From Lysobacter_L cavernae (GTDB lineage: Bacteria > Pseudomonadota > Gammaproteobacteria > Xanthomonadales > Xanthomonadaceae): DNA of 64,000 bases. Each line of letters starts with the position of its first letter. Position 1 is the first letter of the stretch. Under the pieces are notes generated by a model. That model did no database searches. It saw only the letters and a list, made by a program, of their open reading frames with translations, and was not told the origin of the DNA. Positions 1-7,973 of this stretch are shown piece after piece. Made by a program: the position numbers and the translations under genes. The stretch covers positions 372,001 through 436,000 of the forward strand of contig NZ_JBHRXK010000003.1 in NCBI RefSeq assembly GCF_042648505.1. Reading direction: 5' to 3'.

Positions 1-135
1 CCGGCAATTATAGCCGCAGGCCAGACCGATGCCGCTTGCGGCTGAGGGGCGGAGAGGAGCCGGTGAGGCCATTCAGATTCGGCCGGTCGGCCCGTACCAT
101 GGAGCGCACGAGAGGCGCACATCAGGGGGCACGCA

Positions 136-903
136 ATGAATGTCGAGACGGACCCGAGCCCGCCCGTGATCGAGGGCGCATCGGCCGCGGCCCCGGCCGG
201 CGCCCCTGCGGCAAGGAGCCCGGGCATTCCCGTGGTGATCCGGATCGGGCGGCGGCTGCTGCGAGAGCCCAGCCTGATGGTGACCCTGGCCTATGTCTTC
301 GTGTCTTTCATCGGGTTGTGGTCGAGCTATTGGTTCTATCGCGGCTTCAACCTGCCCATCCTCGAATACATGCAGGCCGGCGATTACCTGGTCGCCGGTC
401 TTCGCGACCCGGTCTACGCGATCCTGTTGTTCACCTCAGTGGCGATTGCGCTGCTGGTGTCGTGGCCGGAAACCCATCGCCGTGACCATCCCGAGCGCGT
501 GGAGGAGTACCGCCGCAAATGGTGGGGGCGGCTGGTCTTCAGCAACTTTCGGGGGTTTCGCTGGAAGGGGCTCGGCATGGCCCACGAAACCGGCATCGTC
601 TTCGCGGTGCTATGGGGCTTGGTCGCGGCCTCGGCGGCTTACGTCGACATGAAGGCCGGGCAGATTCGCGAAGACCGCGCCGGGGCCCGCGTGCAGGTCA
701 CATTGACTGGCGATGCCGCGCCGCAGCCCAATGCGGCGCGCCTGCTCGGCAGCAGCAGTGCGTTCGTGTTCCTGTGGTGGCCCGACCGGAAGGTCGCCGA
801 GGCGGTGCCGATCGAAAGCATCGGCCGCCTGACGACCGTACCGGCCGTGCATAACAAGGTGCGGCCGACCCCTGCAGCCCCTTCGGCCAAGGCAGCGCGC
901 TGA
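136..903 (+). CDS. Uncharacterised integral membrane protein
   Basis: I do not recognise this 255-residue protein. The first 45 residues are Ala/Pro-rich and probably disordered. Three hydrophobic stretches lie near residues 47-67, 92-110 and 151-171, separated by a basic, Trp/Arg-rich loop (about 112-148). The C-terminal part (172-255) is soluble and ends in a low-complexity Pro/Ala tail. The ATG at 136 follows a purine-rich AGGGGG at 124-129, a plausible ribosome site. No enzymatic motif is visible. Upstream bases 1-135 contain no supported gene. The downstream VOC gene lies 97 bp away on the same strand, so co-transcription is possible but not evident. Confidence 0.7.
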   Translation: MNVETDPSPPVIEGASAAAPAGAPAARSPGIPVVIRIGRRLLREPSLMVTLAYVFVSFIGLWSSYWFYRGFNLPILEYMQAGDYLVAGLRDPVYAILLFTSVAIALLVSWPETHRRDHPERVEEYRRKWWGRLVFSNFRGFRWKGLGMAHETGIVFAVLWGLVAASAAYVDMKAGQIREDRAGARVQVTLTGDAAPQPNAARLLGSSSAFVFLWWPDRKVAEAVPIESIGRLTTVPAVHNKVRPTPAAPSAKAAR

Positions 904-1000
904 TCGCCCAGGCCGGCACAGTGCCGACGGCGCGTTGTGGCAGTTTCGTACCAGTGCGGGGCGTATCCTTGTCGCCCCGGATCGATGCAGGATGCATGGC

Positions 1001-1444
1001 ATGAGCGCGCCCCCGTTCCAGTTGCTGCAGCTCGATCACGTCGTGCTGCGCGTGCGCGATGTCGCCGGCATGGTTGGCTTTTACTGCGGCGTGCTTGGCT
1101 GCCGCGTCGAACGCCGACAGGACGGGATCGGTCTGGTGCAGCTGCGTGCCGGTCATTCACTGATCGACCTGGTCGACGTCAACGGCAAGATCGGCCGCCA
1201 CGGCGGCGCGGCACCGGGGGCGGAGGCGCACAACATGGACCACCTGTGCCTGCGCGCCGAGCCGTTCGATCGCGAGGCGATCCTTGCGCACCTGCAAGCC
1301 CACGGCGTGCGCGTCGGCGAATTCGGTGCGCGCTACGGCGCCGAAGGCGAAGGGCCGTCGCAGTATCTCTATGACCCGGAAGGCAATCTGGTGGAGTTGA
1401 AGGGGCCGCCGGATGTGCCTGCCGATGCGTGTGCCATGACCTGA
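1001..1444 (+). CDS. VOC (glyoxalase/bleomycin-resistance fold) protein
   Basis: A 147-residue vicinal-oxygen-chelate protein of the glyoxalase/dioxygenase superfamily. The N-terminal motif LDHVVLRVRD and C-terminal YDPEGNLVELKGP are the usual ends of the betaalphabetabetabeta modules. Candidate metal ligands are His13, His81 (MDHLCLRAE) and Glu132. Size and layout match small single-chain VOC enzymes such as lactoylglutathione-lyase-like proteins, but the substrate cannot be read from sequence. In-frame starts exist upstream (TTG 935, ATG 992); ATG 1001 is chosen because the conserved fold starts a few residues later. A REP doublet follows the stop. Confidence 0.85.
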   Translation: MSAPPFQLLQLDHVVLRVRDVAGMVGFYCGVLGCRVERRQDGIGLVQLRAGHSLIDLVDVNGKIGRHGGAAPGAEAHNMDHLCLRAEPFDREAILAHLQAHGVRVGEFGARYGAEGEGPSQYLYDPEGNLVELKGPPDVPADACAMT

Positions 1445-1484
1445 CAAGGCCTTCTGTTGCGCAGTGGCCGCCCTGCTTTTTTGC

Positions 1485-1574
1485 TCGTCATTCCCGCGCA
1501 GGCGGGAATCCAAGGACGCACGGTCGTCAAGGCCAGGCAACGTCCATGGATCCCCGCCTACGCGGGGATGACGA
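1485..1574. repeat. Inverted pair of REP-like elements (REPIN-type doublet)
   Basis: Two roughly 34-bp elements face each other. The left arm (1485-1518) begins TCGTCATTCCCGCGCAGGCG and ends ATCCAAGGACG; the right arm (1541-1574) is its near-reverse complement, ending GCGGGGATGACGA. Each arm contains its own small hairpin (CCCGC/GCGGG). About 22 bp separates them. Single copies of the same element occur at 28608 and 63646. This organisation is that of REP/REPIN elements mobilised by RAYT transposases; no transposase gene is in the window. Confidence 0.8.
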
Positions 1575-1610
1575 TTCTCTTCGTACCGTATTGACCGTCG
1601 CGGCCTAATA

Positions 1611-2873
1611 ATGTCGACATCCGCCAAACCACCCACGCTCTCCATCTCCATCCGCCGCCTGGCCCTGCTGCTCGGCGGCCTGGCGATGTTCGGGCCGTTC
1701 TCGATCGACACGATCTTTCCGGCCTTCCCGGCGATCGGCGCGCAGTTCGGCGCCGACAAGCTGGCGATGCAGCAGACCATCAGCGTGTACCTGGTGGCTT
1801 ACGCGGCGATGAGCATTGTCCACGGCCCGCTGTCGGACGCCATTGGCCGCCGCAAGGTGATCCTCGGCGGGCTCATCGTGTTCGCTGCCGCATCGGTCGG
1901 TTGTGCGCTGGCGAAAGACCTGCCGACGCTGCTGACGTTCCGCGCCCTGCAGGGCCTGTCCTCCGGCGTCGGCCTGATCGTCGGCCGTGCGGTGATCCGT
2001 GACGTGCTGCACGGCGACGATGCGCAGCGGTTGATGAGCCAGGTGTCGATGATCTTCGGCGTCGCACCGGCGGTGGCCCCGGTGATCGGCGGCTGGATCC
2101 TCGGTTGGAGCCACTGGCCGGCGATCTTCTGGTTCCTGGTGGTGTTCGCGGTGGTGCTGCTGGTCGCGGTCTGGCGCGTGCTGCCGGAAACGCACCTGCC
2201 CGAAGCTCGCCTGCCGCTGGTACCGCGTCGCCTGTTGCGCGACTACGTTGCCATCGTCATCAATCCGCGCTTCCAACGGTTGGCTGCGGCAAGTGCATTC
2301 AATTTCGCCGCGCTGTGGGTCTATATCTCGTCGGCGCCGGCGTTCGTGCTCGACATACTCAAGCTCAGCGAGCGCGAGTTCGGCTGGTTCTTCGTGCCGA
2401 TGATCAGCGGCATGGTGCTGGGCGCGTTCGTGTCGGGCCGCAGCGCCGGCAAGGTCAGCGGCGAGAAGCTGGTGTCGATCGGCTTTGCCTGCTCGGCGTT
2501 GGCGATGGCACTCAACCTGGGCTACAACCTGTGGACGGATGTGCCGCAGGTGCCGTGGGCGGTGTTGCCGATGGCGCTCAACGCATTCGGCATCGCCCTG
2601 GTGTTTCCGATCGTGACCCTGTCGATCCTCGACATGTACCCGCGCCAGCGCGGCTCGGCCTCATCGCTGCAGGCCTTCACCAGCCTGGTGCTCAACGCGT
2701 TCATTGCCGGCGTGCTGTCGCCGTGGATCAGCGATCATTCGCTGTGGCTGGTCGGCGTGGCGATCGCATTCCTGGCGCTGGGCTGGATGTTCTGGCGCTG
2801 GGAGGCGCACGTCTCGCACACGGCTGCCGCGTGCAGCGGCGAGTCGACCACGGTGCCGGGCGAGACGCTCTAG
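1611..2873 (+). CDS. Bcr/CflA-type multidrug efflux MFS transporter
   Basis: A 420-residue major facilitator of the drug:H+ antiporter-1 (12-TM) class. Residues 13-40 form TM1, with the Bcr/CflA-like segment FGPFSIDTIFPAFPAIGAQF. The loop 2-3 signature GPLSDAIGRRKV (near residue 67) is the classical MFS motif A, and motif C-like Gly/Pro sequence (GVAPAVAPVIGGWIL) lies in TM5. Length matches Bcr (about 400). It probably exports small hydrophobic drugs or dipeptides across the inner membrane; the substrate is not predictable. ATG 1611 directly follows the REP doublet, so the promoter must lie in about 35 bp or upstream of the repeat. Confidence 0.9.
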   Translation: MSTSAKPPTLSISIRRLALLLGGLAMFGPFSIDTIFPAFPAIGAQFGADKLAMQQTISVYLVAYAAMSIVHGPLSDAIGRRKVILGGLIVFAAASVGCALAKDLPTLLTFRALQGLSSGVGLIVGRAVIRDVLHGDDAQRLMSQVSMIFGVAPAVAPVIGGWILGWSHWPAIFWFLVVFAVVLLVAVWRVLPETHLPEARLPLVPRRLLRDYVAIVINPRFQRLAAASAFNFAALWVYISSAPAFVLDILKLSEREFGWFFVPMISGMVLGAFVSGRSAGKVSGEKLVSIGFACSALAMALNLGYNLWTDVPQVPWAVLPMALNAFGIALVFPIVTLSILDMYPRQRGSASSLQAFTSLVLNAFIAGVLSPWISDHSLWLVGVAIAFLALGWMFWRWEAHVSHTAAACSGESTTVPGETL

Positions 2874-2908
2874 CGCCGCTTCCGTGCGGCAGGCACCGGC
2901 CGGCTAGC

Positions 2909-4360
2909 TCACGGCTTGGCCTTGGCCGCCGCCTGCTGTGCGGCGACGCGCTTGGCCACGTCGGCGAGCATCGCATCCAGATCGGCGCGGTCATGGACCT
3001 GGCCCTTCAGCACGACGGTGTCGATCTTGCGCGTGGCGTTGATGTCGCTCAGCGGGTCGGCGGTCAGCAGTACCAGGTCGGCGGCCTTGCCGACGGCCAG
3101 CGAGCCATAGCGGTCGTCGTGGCCGAGGAAGCGGGCGCCGTTGATCGTCGCCGCCTGCAGGGTCTGCAGCGGGGTCAGGCCGTAGCGCACGAACAGCGCC
3201 ATCTCCTGATGCAGGCCGATGCCCGGGTAGTTGTAGGAGTTGAGAAAACCGGCGTCGGTGCCGGCGAGCAGGGTCACGCCGGCCTGCTGCAGCAGCGGCA
3301 GGATCGCGGCGTTCTTCTCGAAGCGCTCGTGGCGGCGGGCGATCGCGGCGGCGGCGTCCTTGGCCGCGCGCTCCACGCGCCAGCTGTAGGTCGCCTGCAG
3401 GCCGGGGCCGATGTACTTGAGGTAATCGTCGTGCTTGTGGTCGTCCTGGTCGAGGTAGCTGGTGACCTGGCTGCCGTTGAGGGTCGGGGTGACCGCGGTG
3501 CCGCGTTGCGCCAGGCGCGCGTAGGCGGCCTTGGCGGTGGCCTCGTCGAAGCTGGCATTCAACTGCGTCCAGGCGTCGCGGCTGCTCAGCTCGCCGCGCG
3601 CGACGGCGGCACCAAGTTCGCGTTCCTTCGGCGAGCCGGCCTTGAAGGCGTAGTCGATGTGTTCGATCGAACTCAACCCGGCGGCGCTGACCTCGTCGAT
3701 GGTCAGTGCGAACGGCACGTGCGCGGAGGTCTTCAGTCCGCGCCGCTTGGCTTCCTTGACCGCGTCCAGGAACAACTCGGTCGACAGGGTGTTGTCGGTG
3801 ATCTTGACGAAGTCGACCTTCCAGGCCTGCAGCTTGTCGAGAGCTTCGTTCAGTTCCTTGACCGAACCGATCTCGAGATCGCCCGGCCAGATCGACTTGT
3901 AGCCTTCGAGCTTCGGCCCGGAGGTGAAGATGGTCGGGCCGAGCAACGCATTGGATGCGGTCGCCGCGCGCCATTCGAACACGCTCGGGCTGAGATCGCC
4001 GGCGGCGTCGCGCACCGCGGTGATGCCGTGCGCCACGTACAGCGGCAGCAGGTTCTTGTTCTCCTCGATCAGCGCCTCGCCGCCGCCGAAGTGGACGTGC
4101 ATGTCCCACAGGCCGGGGATCGCGTACTTGCCCTTGGCGTCGAGCGTCTGCGTGGCCTCGTATCGCTTCGCGGCGCGGTCGGCGACGATCGCGACGATGC
4201 GGTCGCCACGCACGGCGATGGCCTGGTGCGGGTGGCGCTGGCCGTCGATGACATCGATTACGGTGGCATCGCGCACCAGCAGGTCGACGCGTTCGGCGGC
4301 GTGTGCGTTGCCGCCGGCCAGCAGTACGCCCAAGGTGAGAAAGAGCAGTGACTTGTTCAT
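2909..4360 (-). CDS. Secreted metal-dependent amidohydrolase
   Basis: A 483-residue amidohydrolase-superfamily protein with a Sec signal peptide (residues 1-21, ending NAHA). The metal-binding HxH (His88, His90 in WDMHVHFGGG) opens the TIM barrel. Further hallmarks are the HVPFAL and IEHIDY His motifs and the late Asp in LLAGTDAG, followed by the C-terminal composite beta-sandwich (GKAADLVLLTADPL). This resembles the imidazolonepropionase/prolidase-like branch that includes secreted Xaa-Pro dipeptidases. Longer in-frame starts exist up to 4441, but ATG 4360 puts the signal peptide at the N-terminus. It is divergent from ku with 176 bp between, which holds both promoters. Confidence 0.88.
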   Translation of the reverse strand: MNKSLLFLTLGVLLAGGNAHAAERVDLLVRDATVIDVIDGQRHPHQAIAVRGDRIVAIVADRAAKRYEATQTLDAKGKYAIPGLWDMHVHFGGGEALIEENKNLLPLYVAHGITAVRDAAGDLSPSVFEWRAATASNALLGPTIFTSGPKLEGYKSIWPGDLEIGSVKELNEALDKLQAWKVDFVKITDNTLSTELFLDAVKEAKRRGLKTSAHVPFALTIDEVSAAGLSSIEHIDYAFKAGSPKERELGAAVARGELSSRDAWTQLNASFDEATAKAAYARLAQRGTAVTPTLNGSQVTSYLDQDDHKHDDYLKYIGPGLQATYSWRVERAAKDAAAAIARRHERFEKNAAILPLLQQAGVTLLAGTDAGFLNSYNYPGIGLHQEMALFVRYGLTPLQTLQAATINGARFLGHDDRYGSLAVGKAADLVLLTADPLSDINATRKIDTVVLKGQVHDRADLDAMLADVAKRVAAQQAAAKAKP

Positions 4361-4536
4361 GACCAATTGTATCGCCTGTAGCTGAGACAGCAGCGCCGGA
4401 TGACCGCGGGATACGGCTGCAGACGTAATCCCGGGAATCACACGCCATTGTGCTCCAAGGCAGTTTCACCGTCCCGCAACGGGGGATGGGAAACAGTAGG
4501 CGTTCGCCATCATGACTGTCGCCCGAGGATGGAGCC

Positions 4537-5439
4537 ATGGCCCGCCCGATCTGGACCGGCACGTTGTCGTTCGGTCTGCTGAATATCCCGGTCAAGCTGA
4601 TGACCGGCGAGCGCCGCGTCGACCTGCACTTCCGCATGCTCGACAGCCGCGACAACGCGCCGATCCGTTACGAGCGCGTTAACGCCGAAACCGGCGAGGA
4701 AGTGCCGTGGAAGGAGATCGTCAAGGCCTTCGAGTACGACAAGGGCAGCTACGTCGTGCTCGAAGAGGCCGACATCGCCGCGGCGGCGCCCGACCACAAG
4801 GAGACGGTCGACATCGACGCCTTCATCGATGCCGACGCAGTCGGGCCGGAGTACTTCGAGAAACCCTACGTGCTCGAGCCCGGCAAGAAAGCCGAGAAGG
4901 GCTACGTGCTGCTGCGCGAAGTGCTCAAGCGTACCGGCAAGATCGGCGTCGGCCGCGTGGTGATCCGCACCCGCGAGTACCTCGCCGCGGTCATCCCCAA
5001 GGGCGACGCGCTGCTGCTGGTGATCCTGCGCTTTGCACAGGAGCTGGTCGACCCCGAGGACTACAAGCTGCCCGAGGGCAAGCTGGACAAGTGGAAGATC
5101 AGCGCGCGCGAGGTCGACATGGCCAAGCAGCTGATCGAATCGATGAGCTCGCAGTGGAACCCGGACTCCTACAAGGACGATTTCCGCGAGCGCCTGACCA
5201 AGGTCATCGAGCAGCGCGTCAAATCCAGGAAGACCGTGCGCCCGCCGGGCGTCGAAGAAGAAACGGTGCCGGAGAACGCCGCTACCAACATCATCGATTT
5301 TGCCGAGTTGCTCAAGCGCAGCCTGGAGAAGAAGGGCAGCAAGGCGCCGGCCAAGGCGAGCGCGCGCAAGGCCCCGGCCAAGAAGGCGCCGGCCAAGAAA
5401 GCCGCCAGCAAGAAACGGACGACGCGGAAGTCCGCCTGA
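4537..5439 (+). CDS. ku: Ku protein, NHEJ double-strand break repair
   Basis: A 300-residue prokaryotic Ku homologue, the ring-forming homodimer that binds DNA ends and recruits LigD. The start MARPIWTGTLSFGLLNIPVKL is diagnostic, and the Ku core (beta-barrel and dimer region) occupies about residues 5-200. The tail from about 265 to 300 is a Lys/Ala/Pro repeat (KAPAKKAPAKKAASKK type), the basic extension found in many bacterial Ku proteins and linked to DNA threading and binding. ligD starts 15 bp after the stop, so the two form an operon. Confidence 0.97.
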   Translation: MARPIWTGTLSFGLLNIPVKLMTGERRVDLHFRMLDSRDNAPIRYERVNAETGEEVPWKEIVKAFEYDKGSYVVLEEADIAAAAPDHKETVDIDAFIDADAVGPEYFEKPYVLEPGKKAEKGYVLLREVLKRTGKIGVGRVVIRTREYLAAVIPKGDALLLVILRFAQELVDPEDYKLPEGKLDKWKISAREVDMAKQLIESMSSQWNPDSYKDDFRERLTKVIEQRVKSRKTVRPPGVEEETVPENAATNIIDFAELLKRSLEKKGSKAPAKASARKAPAKKAPAKKAASKKRTTRKSA

Positions 5440-5454
5440 CATGCGTTGGCACCG

Positions 5455-7920
5455 ATGAGCCTGCGCGATTACGCGCGCAAGCGCCGCCTGGGCGAGACAC
5501 CGGAACCCGGTGATGCCACGCGCAAGCCGCGGGCGCGTGGCAAGCCGCCGCCGATCTTCGTGGTGCAGCTGCATCATGCCCGCGCACGTCATTACGACTT
5601 CCGCCTGGAGGCCGATGGCGTGCTCAAGAGCTGGGCGGTACCGAAAGGGCCATCGCTGCGGCCCGGAGAGAAGCGCCTCGCGATCGAGGTCGAAGACCAC
5701 CCGCTGGCCTACGCCGGTTTCCAGGGCGACATTCCCGAAGGCCATTACGGTGCTGGTCACGTCGACATTTTCGATCGCGGCACCTGGTCCACGTCGGACG
5801 ATCCGTTGGCCCAGATCGCCGCCGGAAAACTCGATTTCGAACTCGATGGCGAAAAACTCAAGGGCAGCTTCCACATGGTGCGCACCCGCCCGAGCGGGCG
5901 GCAACCGCAATGGCTGCTGATCAAGCGCAACGACCGTTATGCGCGCGATGCCGATGCCGATGCGTTGCTCATTGAGTCTGCACCCAAAGCGCCGCGCGCG
6001 GCAAAAGCGGGCCAGGTCGCCTCTGAGAGAAACAAGGCCGTGCCGCGACGCCCGGCAGCGGCAGCACGCGGCGGTTGGAAGGCCCGCGCCGTGCAGATCG
6101 CCGGGCGCGCAGCGGCCAAGCCCATGCCGGAAGAAGTCGAACTGCAGCTGACCACCCTGCGCGAGACACCGCCCGCGACCGGCGACTGGCTGCACGAGGT
6201 CAAGTGGGACGGTTACCGCATGCTCGCCTACAAGCAGCGCGGCAAGGTGCGCCTGCAGTCGCGCAAGGGCCTGGACTGGACTGGCGATTTCCCGGAGCTG
6301 GTCGCCGCGCTGGGGTCGCTGCCGGTGGACTCGCTGATCGTCGACGGCGAGCTGGTCGCGCTCGATCGCGACGGCCGCAGCGATTTCGCTGCGCTGCAGC
6401 GCCAGCTCGAAGCCGGGAGTGTGGCGTCACTGCGTCTGGTCGTGTTCGACCTACTGTACCTGGACGGCATCGACCTGCGCGATGCACCGCAACGCGCGCG
6501 TCGCGACCTGCTGCGCGACATCCTGGCGACGACTCCGGCACCGGAGCTGGCGTTCAGCGGACATGTCGAGGGGCCCGGCGCGAAGGTGTTCGAGGCCAGC
6601 GTCGAGGCCGGCCTGGAAGGCATCGTCAGCAAGCGCGCCGACGCGCCGTACCGAGGCGGCCGCAGCCAGAACTGGATCAAGGTCAAGCACGCCGACAGCG
6701 ACGAGTTCGTCGTGGTCGGTTACACCCTGCCGCGCGGCAGCCGGCACGGTTTCGGTTCGCTGTTGCTGGCCACCCGCGAGGCCGGACGCTGGCGTTATGC
6801 CGGCCGTGTCGGCAGCGGCTTCAGCGATGACATGCTGCGTACGTTGAGCAAGCGCCTGGAGACGTTGCGCACGGACCAGACGGCAGTCGAGCTGCCTGAG
6901 CACGTGCCGTTTTCCGTGCGCAGCGTGCGCTGGGTGAAGCCGATCATCGTGGTCGAGGTGCATCTGCGCGGGCGCGGCAAGGAAGGCCTGGTGCGTCAGG
7001 CCAGTTTCCTGCGCCTTCGCGACGACAAGCCCCTGCAGGATGTGGAGCCCGCCATGGCCAAACCCGCCGCCAAGCTCACCAGTCCCGACCGCGTCGTGTT
7101 TCCCGATGACAGCATCAGCAAGGGCGAGGTCGCGGCGTACTACCAGGGCGTCGCGCGCTGGTTGCTGCCGGAGCTGATCAAGCGACCGCTGTCGCTGGTG
7201 CGCTGCCCGGCCGGCATCGCCGTGACCTGTTTCTTCCAGAAGCACCACAACGCATCTTTCGGCCCCAAGGTGTTCGCGATCGAACTGCGCGAGTCCGATG
7301 GCCGTGGCGAGTACCTGTACGTCAAGGACATCGATGGCGTGCTGGCGCTGGTGCAGATGAACACGCTCGAATTCCATCCCTGGGGTGCGCGTGTCGATGC
7401 ACCGGACAAGCCCGACCGGCTGGTGTTCGACCTAGATCCGGCCGAAGGCATCGCCTGGACTGACATCAAGGCCGCGGCCCGCGAGGTCCACGACCGCCTG
7501 GTGCAGGTCAAGCTGCGCAGCTGGGTGAGGCTGTCCGGTGGCAAGGGATTGCACGTGGTCGTGCCGATCCGGCGCGGCCCCGACTGGGCGCAGGCCAAGG
7601 CCTTCTGCGAAGCATTCGCCGAGACGATGGTGGCGCAGGCACCGCTGCATTACGTCGCCACGGCATCGAAAGTGGCGCGCAAGGGCCGTATCTTCATCGA
7701 CTGGCTGCGCAATACGCGCGGCGCCACCAGTGTCTGCAGCTGGTCGTTGCGCGCGCGGCCCGGTGCGACGGTGGCCATGCCGTTGAGCTGGGACGAATTG
7801 GGGCGCACGCGCAGCGCGGCCACCTATGACCTGAAAAAAGCACTGCGCCGCGCGCGGACGCTGACGGACGATCCCTGGCAGGGATTCAGCCAGGTGCGGC
7901 AGGCATTGCCGAAGTTCTAG
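5455..7920 (+). CDS. ligD: ATP-dependent DNA ligase D (PE-Lig-Pol)
   Basis: An 821-residue NHEJ ligase with all three LigD modules. The N-terminal 3'-phosphoesterase (about residues 10-180) has HHARARHYDFRLEADGVLKS and the EDHPLAYAGFQG segment. The ligase (about 220-520) has nucleotidyl-accepting Lys250 in KWDG. The C-terminal primase-like polymerase (about 535-821) has catalytic Asp659 and Asp661 in the DLD motif. This PE-Lig-Pol order is the one seen in Pseudomonas LigD; mycobacterial LigD is Pol-PE-Lig. ATG 5455 is preferred to an in-frame TTG at 5446. It is transcribed with ku. An Arg/Ala-rich linker joins PE and ligase. Confidence 0.97.
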   Translation: MSLRDYARKRRLGETPEPGDATRKPRARGKPPPIFVVQLHHARARHYDFRLEADGVLKSWAVPKGPSLRPGEKRLAIEVEDHPLAYAGFQGDIPEGHYGAGHVDIFDRGTWSTSDDPLAQIAAGKLDFELDGEKLKGSFHMVRTRPSGRQPQWLLIKRNDRYARDADADALLIESAPKAPRAAKAGQVASERNKAVPRRPAAAARGGWKARAVQIAGRAAAKPMPEEVELQLTTLRETPPATGDWLHEVKWDGYRMLAYKQRGKVRLQSRKGLDWTGDFPELVAALGSLPVDSLIVDGELVALDRDGRSDFAALQRQLEAGSVASLRLVVFDLLYLDGIDLRDAPQRARRDLLRDILATTPAPELAFSGHVEGPGAKVFEASVEAGLEGIVSKRADAPYRGGRSQNWIKVKHADSDEFVVVGYTLPRGSRHGFGSLLLATREAGRWRYAGRVGSGFSDDMLRTLSKRLETLRTDQTAVELPEHVPFSVRSVRWVKPIIVVEVHLRGRGKEGLVRQASFLRLRDDKPLQDVEPAMAKPAAKLTSPDRVVFPDDSISKGEVAAYYQGVARWLLPELIKRPLSLVRCPAGIAVTCFFQKHHNASFGPKVFAIELRESDGRGEYLYVKDIDGVLALVQMNTLEFHPWGARVDAPDKPDRLVFDLDPAEGIAWTDIKAAAREVHDRLVQVKLRSWVRLSGGKGLHVVVPIRRGPDWAQAKAFCEAFAETMVAQAPLHYVATASKVARKGRIFIDWLRNTRGATSVCSWSLRARPGATVAMPLSWDELGRTRSAATYDLKKALRRARTLTDDPWQGFSQVRQALPKF

Positions 7921-7928
7921 TGGGACGT

Positions 7929-7957
7929 AAAAAAGAAGGCCGACTTGCGCCGGCCTT
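7929..7957 (-). terminator. Rho-independent terminator of the M2 peptidase gene
   Basis: Read on the minus strand, a stem AAGGCCG/CGGCCTT (7957-7936, 8-nt loop) is followed by CTTCTTTTTTAC. It lies 17 bp beyond the stop of the minus-strand gene ending at 7974 and between two convergent genes. On the plus strand the hairpin lacks a strong T run. Confidence 0.8.
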
Positions 7958-7973
7958 CCTGTCCCTCTTCGGT

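Noticed and set aside
2105..4351. A 748-codon plus-strand open frame overlapping the MFS and amidohydrolase genes
   Set aside because: High GC leaves long open frames antisense to genes. Its translation is low-complexity Gly/Arg/Ala/Val-rich, and the region is fully explained by two proteins with clear family motifs.
7929..7957. The same hairpin as a terminator for ligD on the plus strand
   Set aside because: After the stem the plus strand reads CCTGTCCCTC with no T run, whereas the minus strand has TTTTTT; I assign it to the minus-strand gene.
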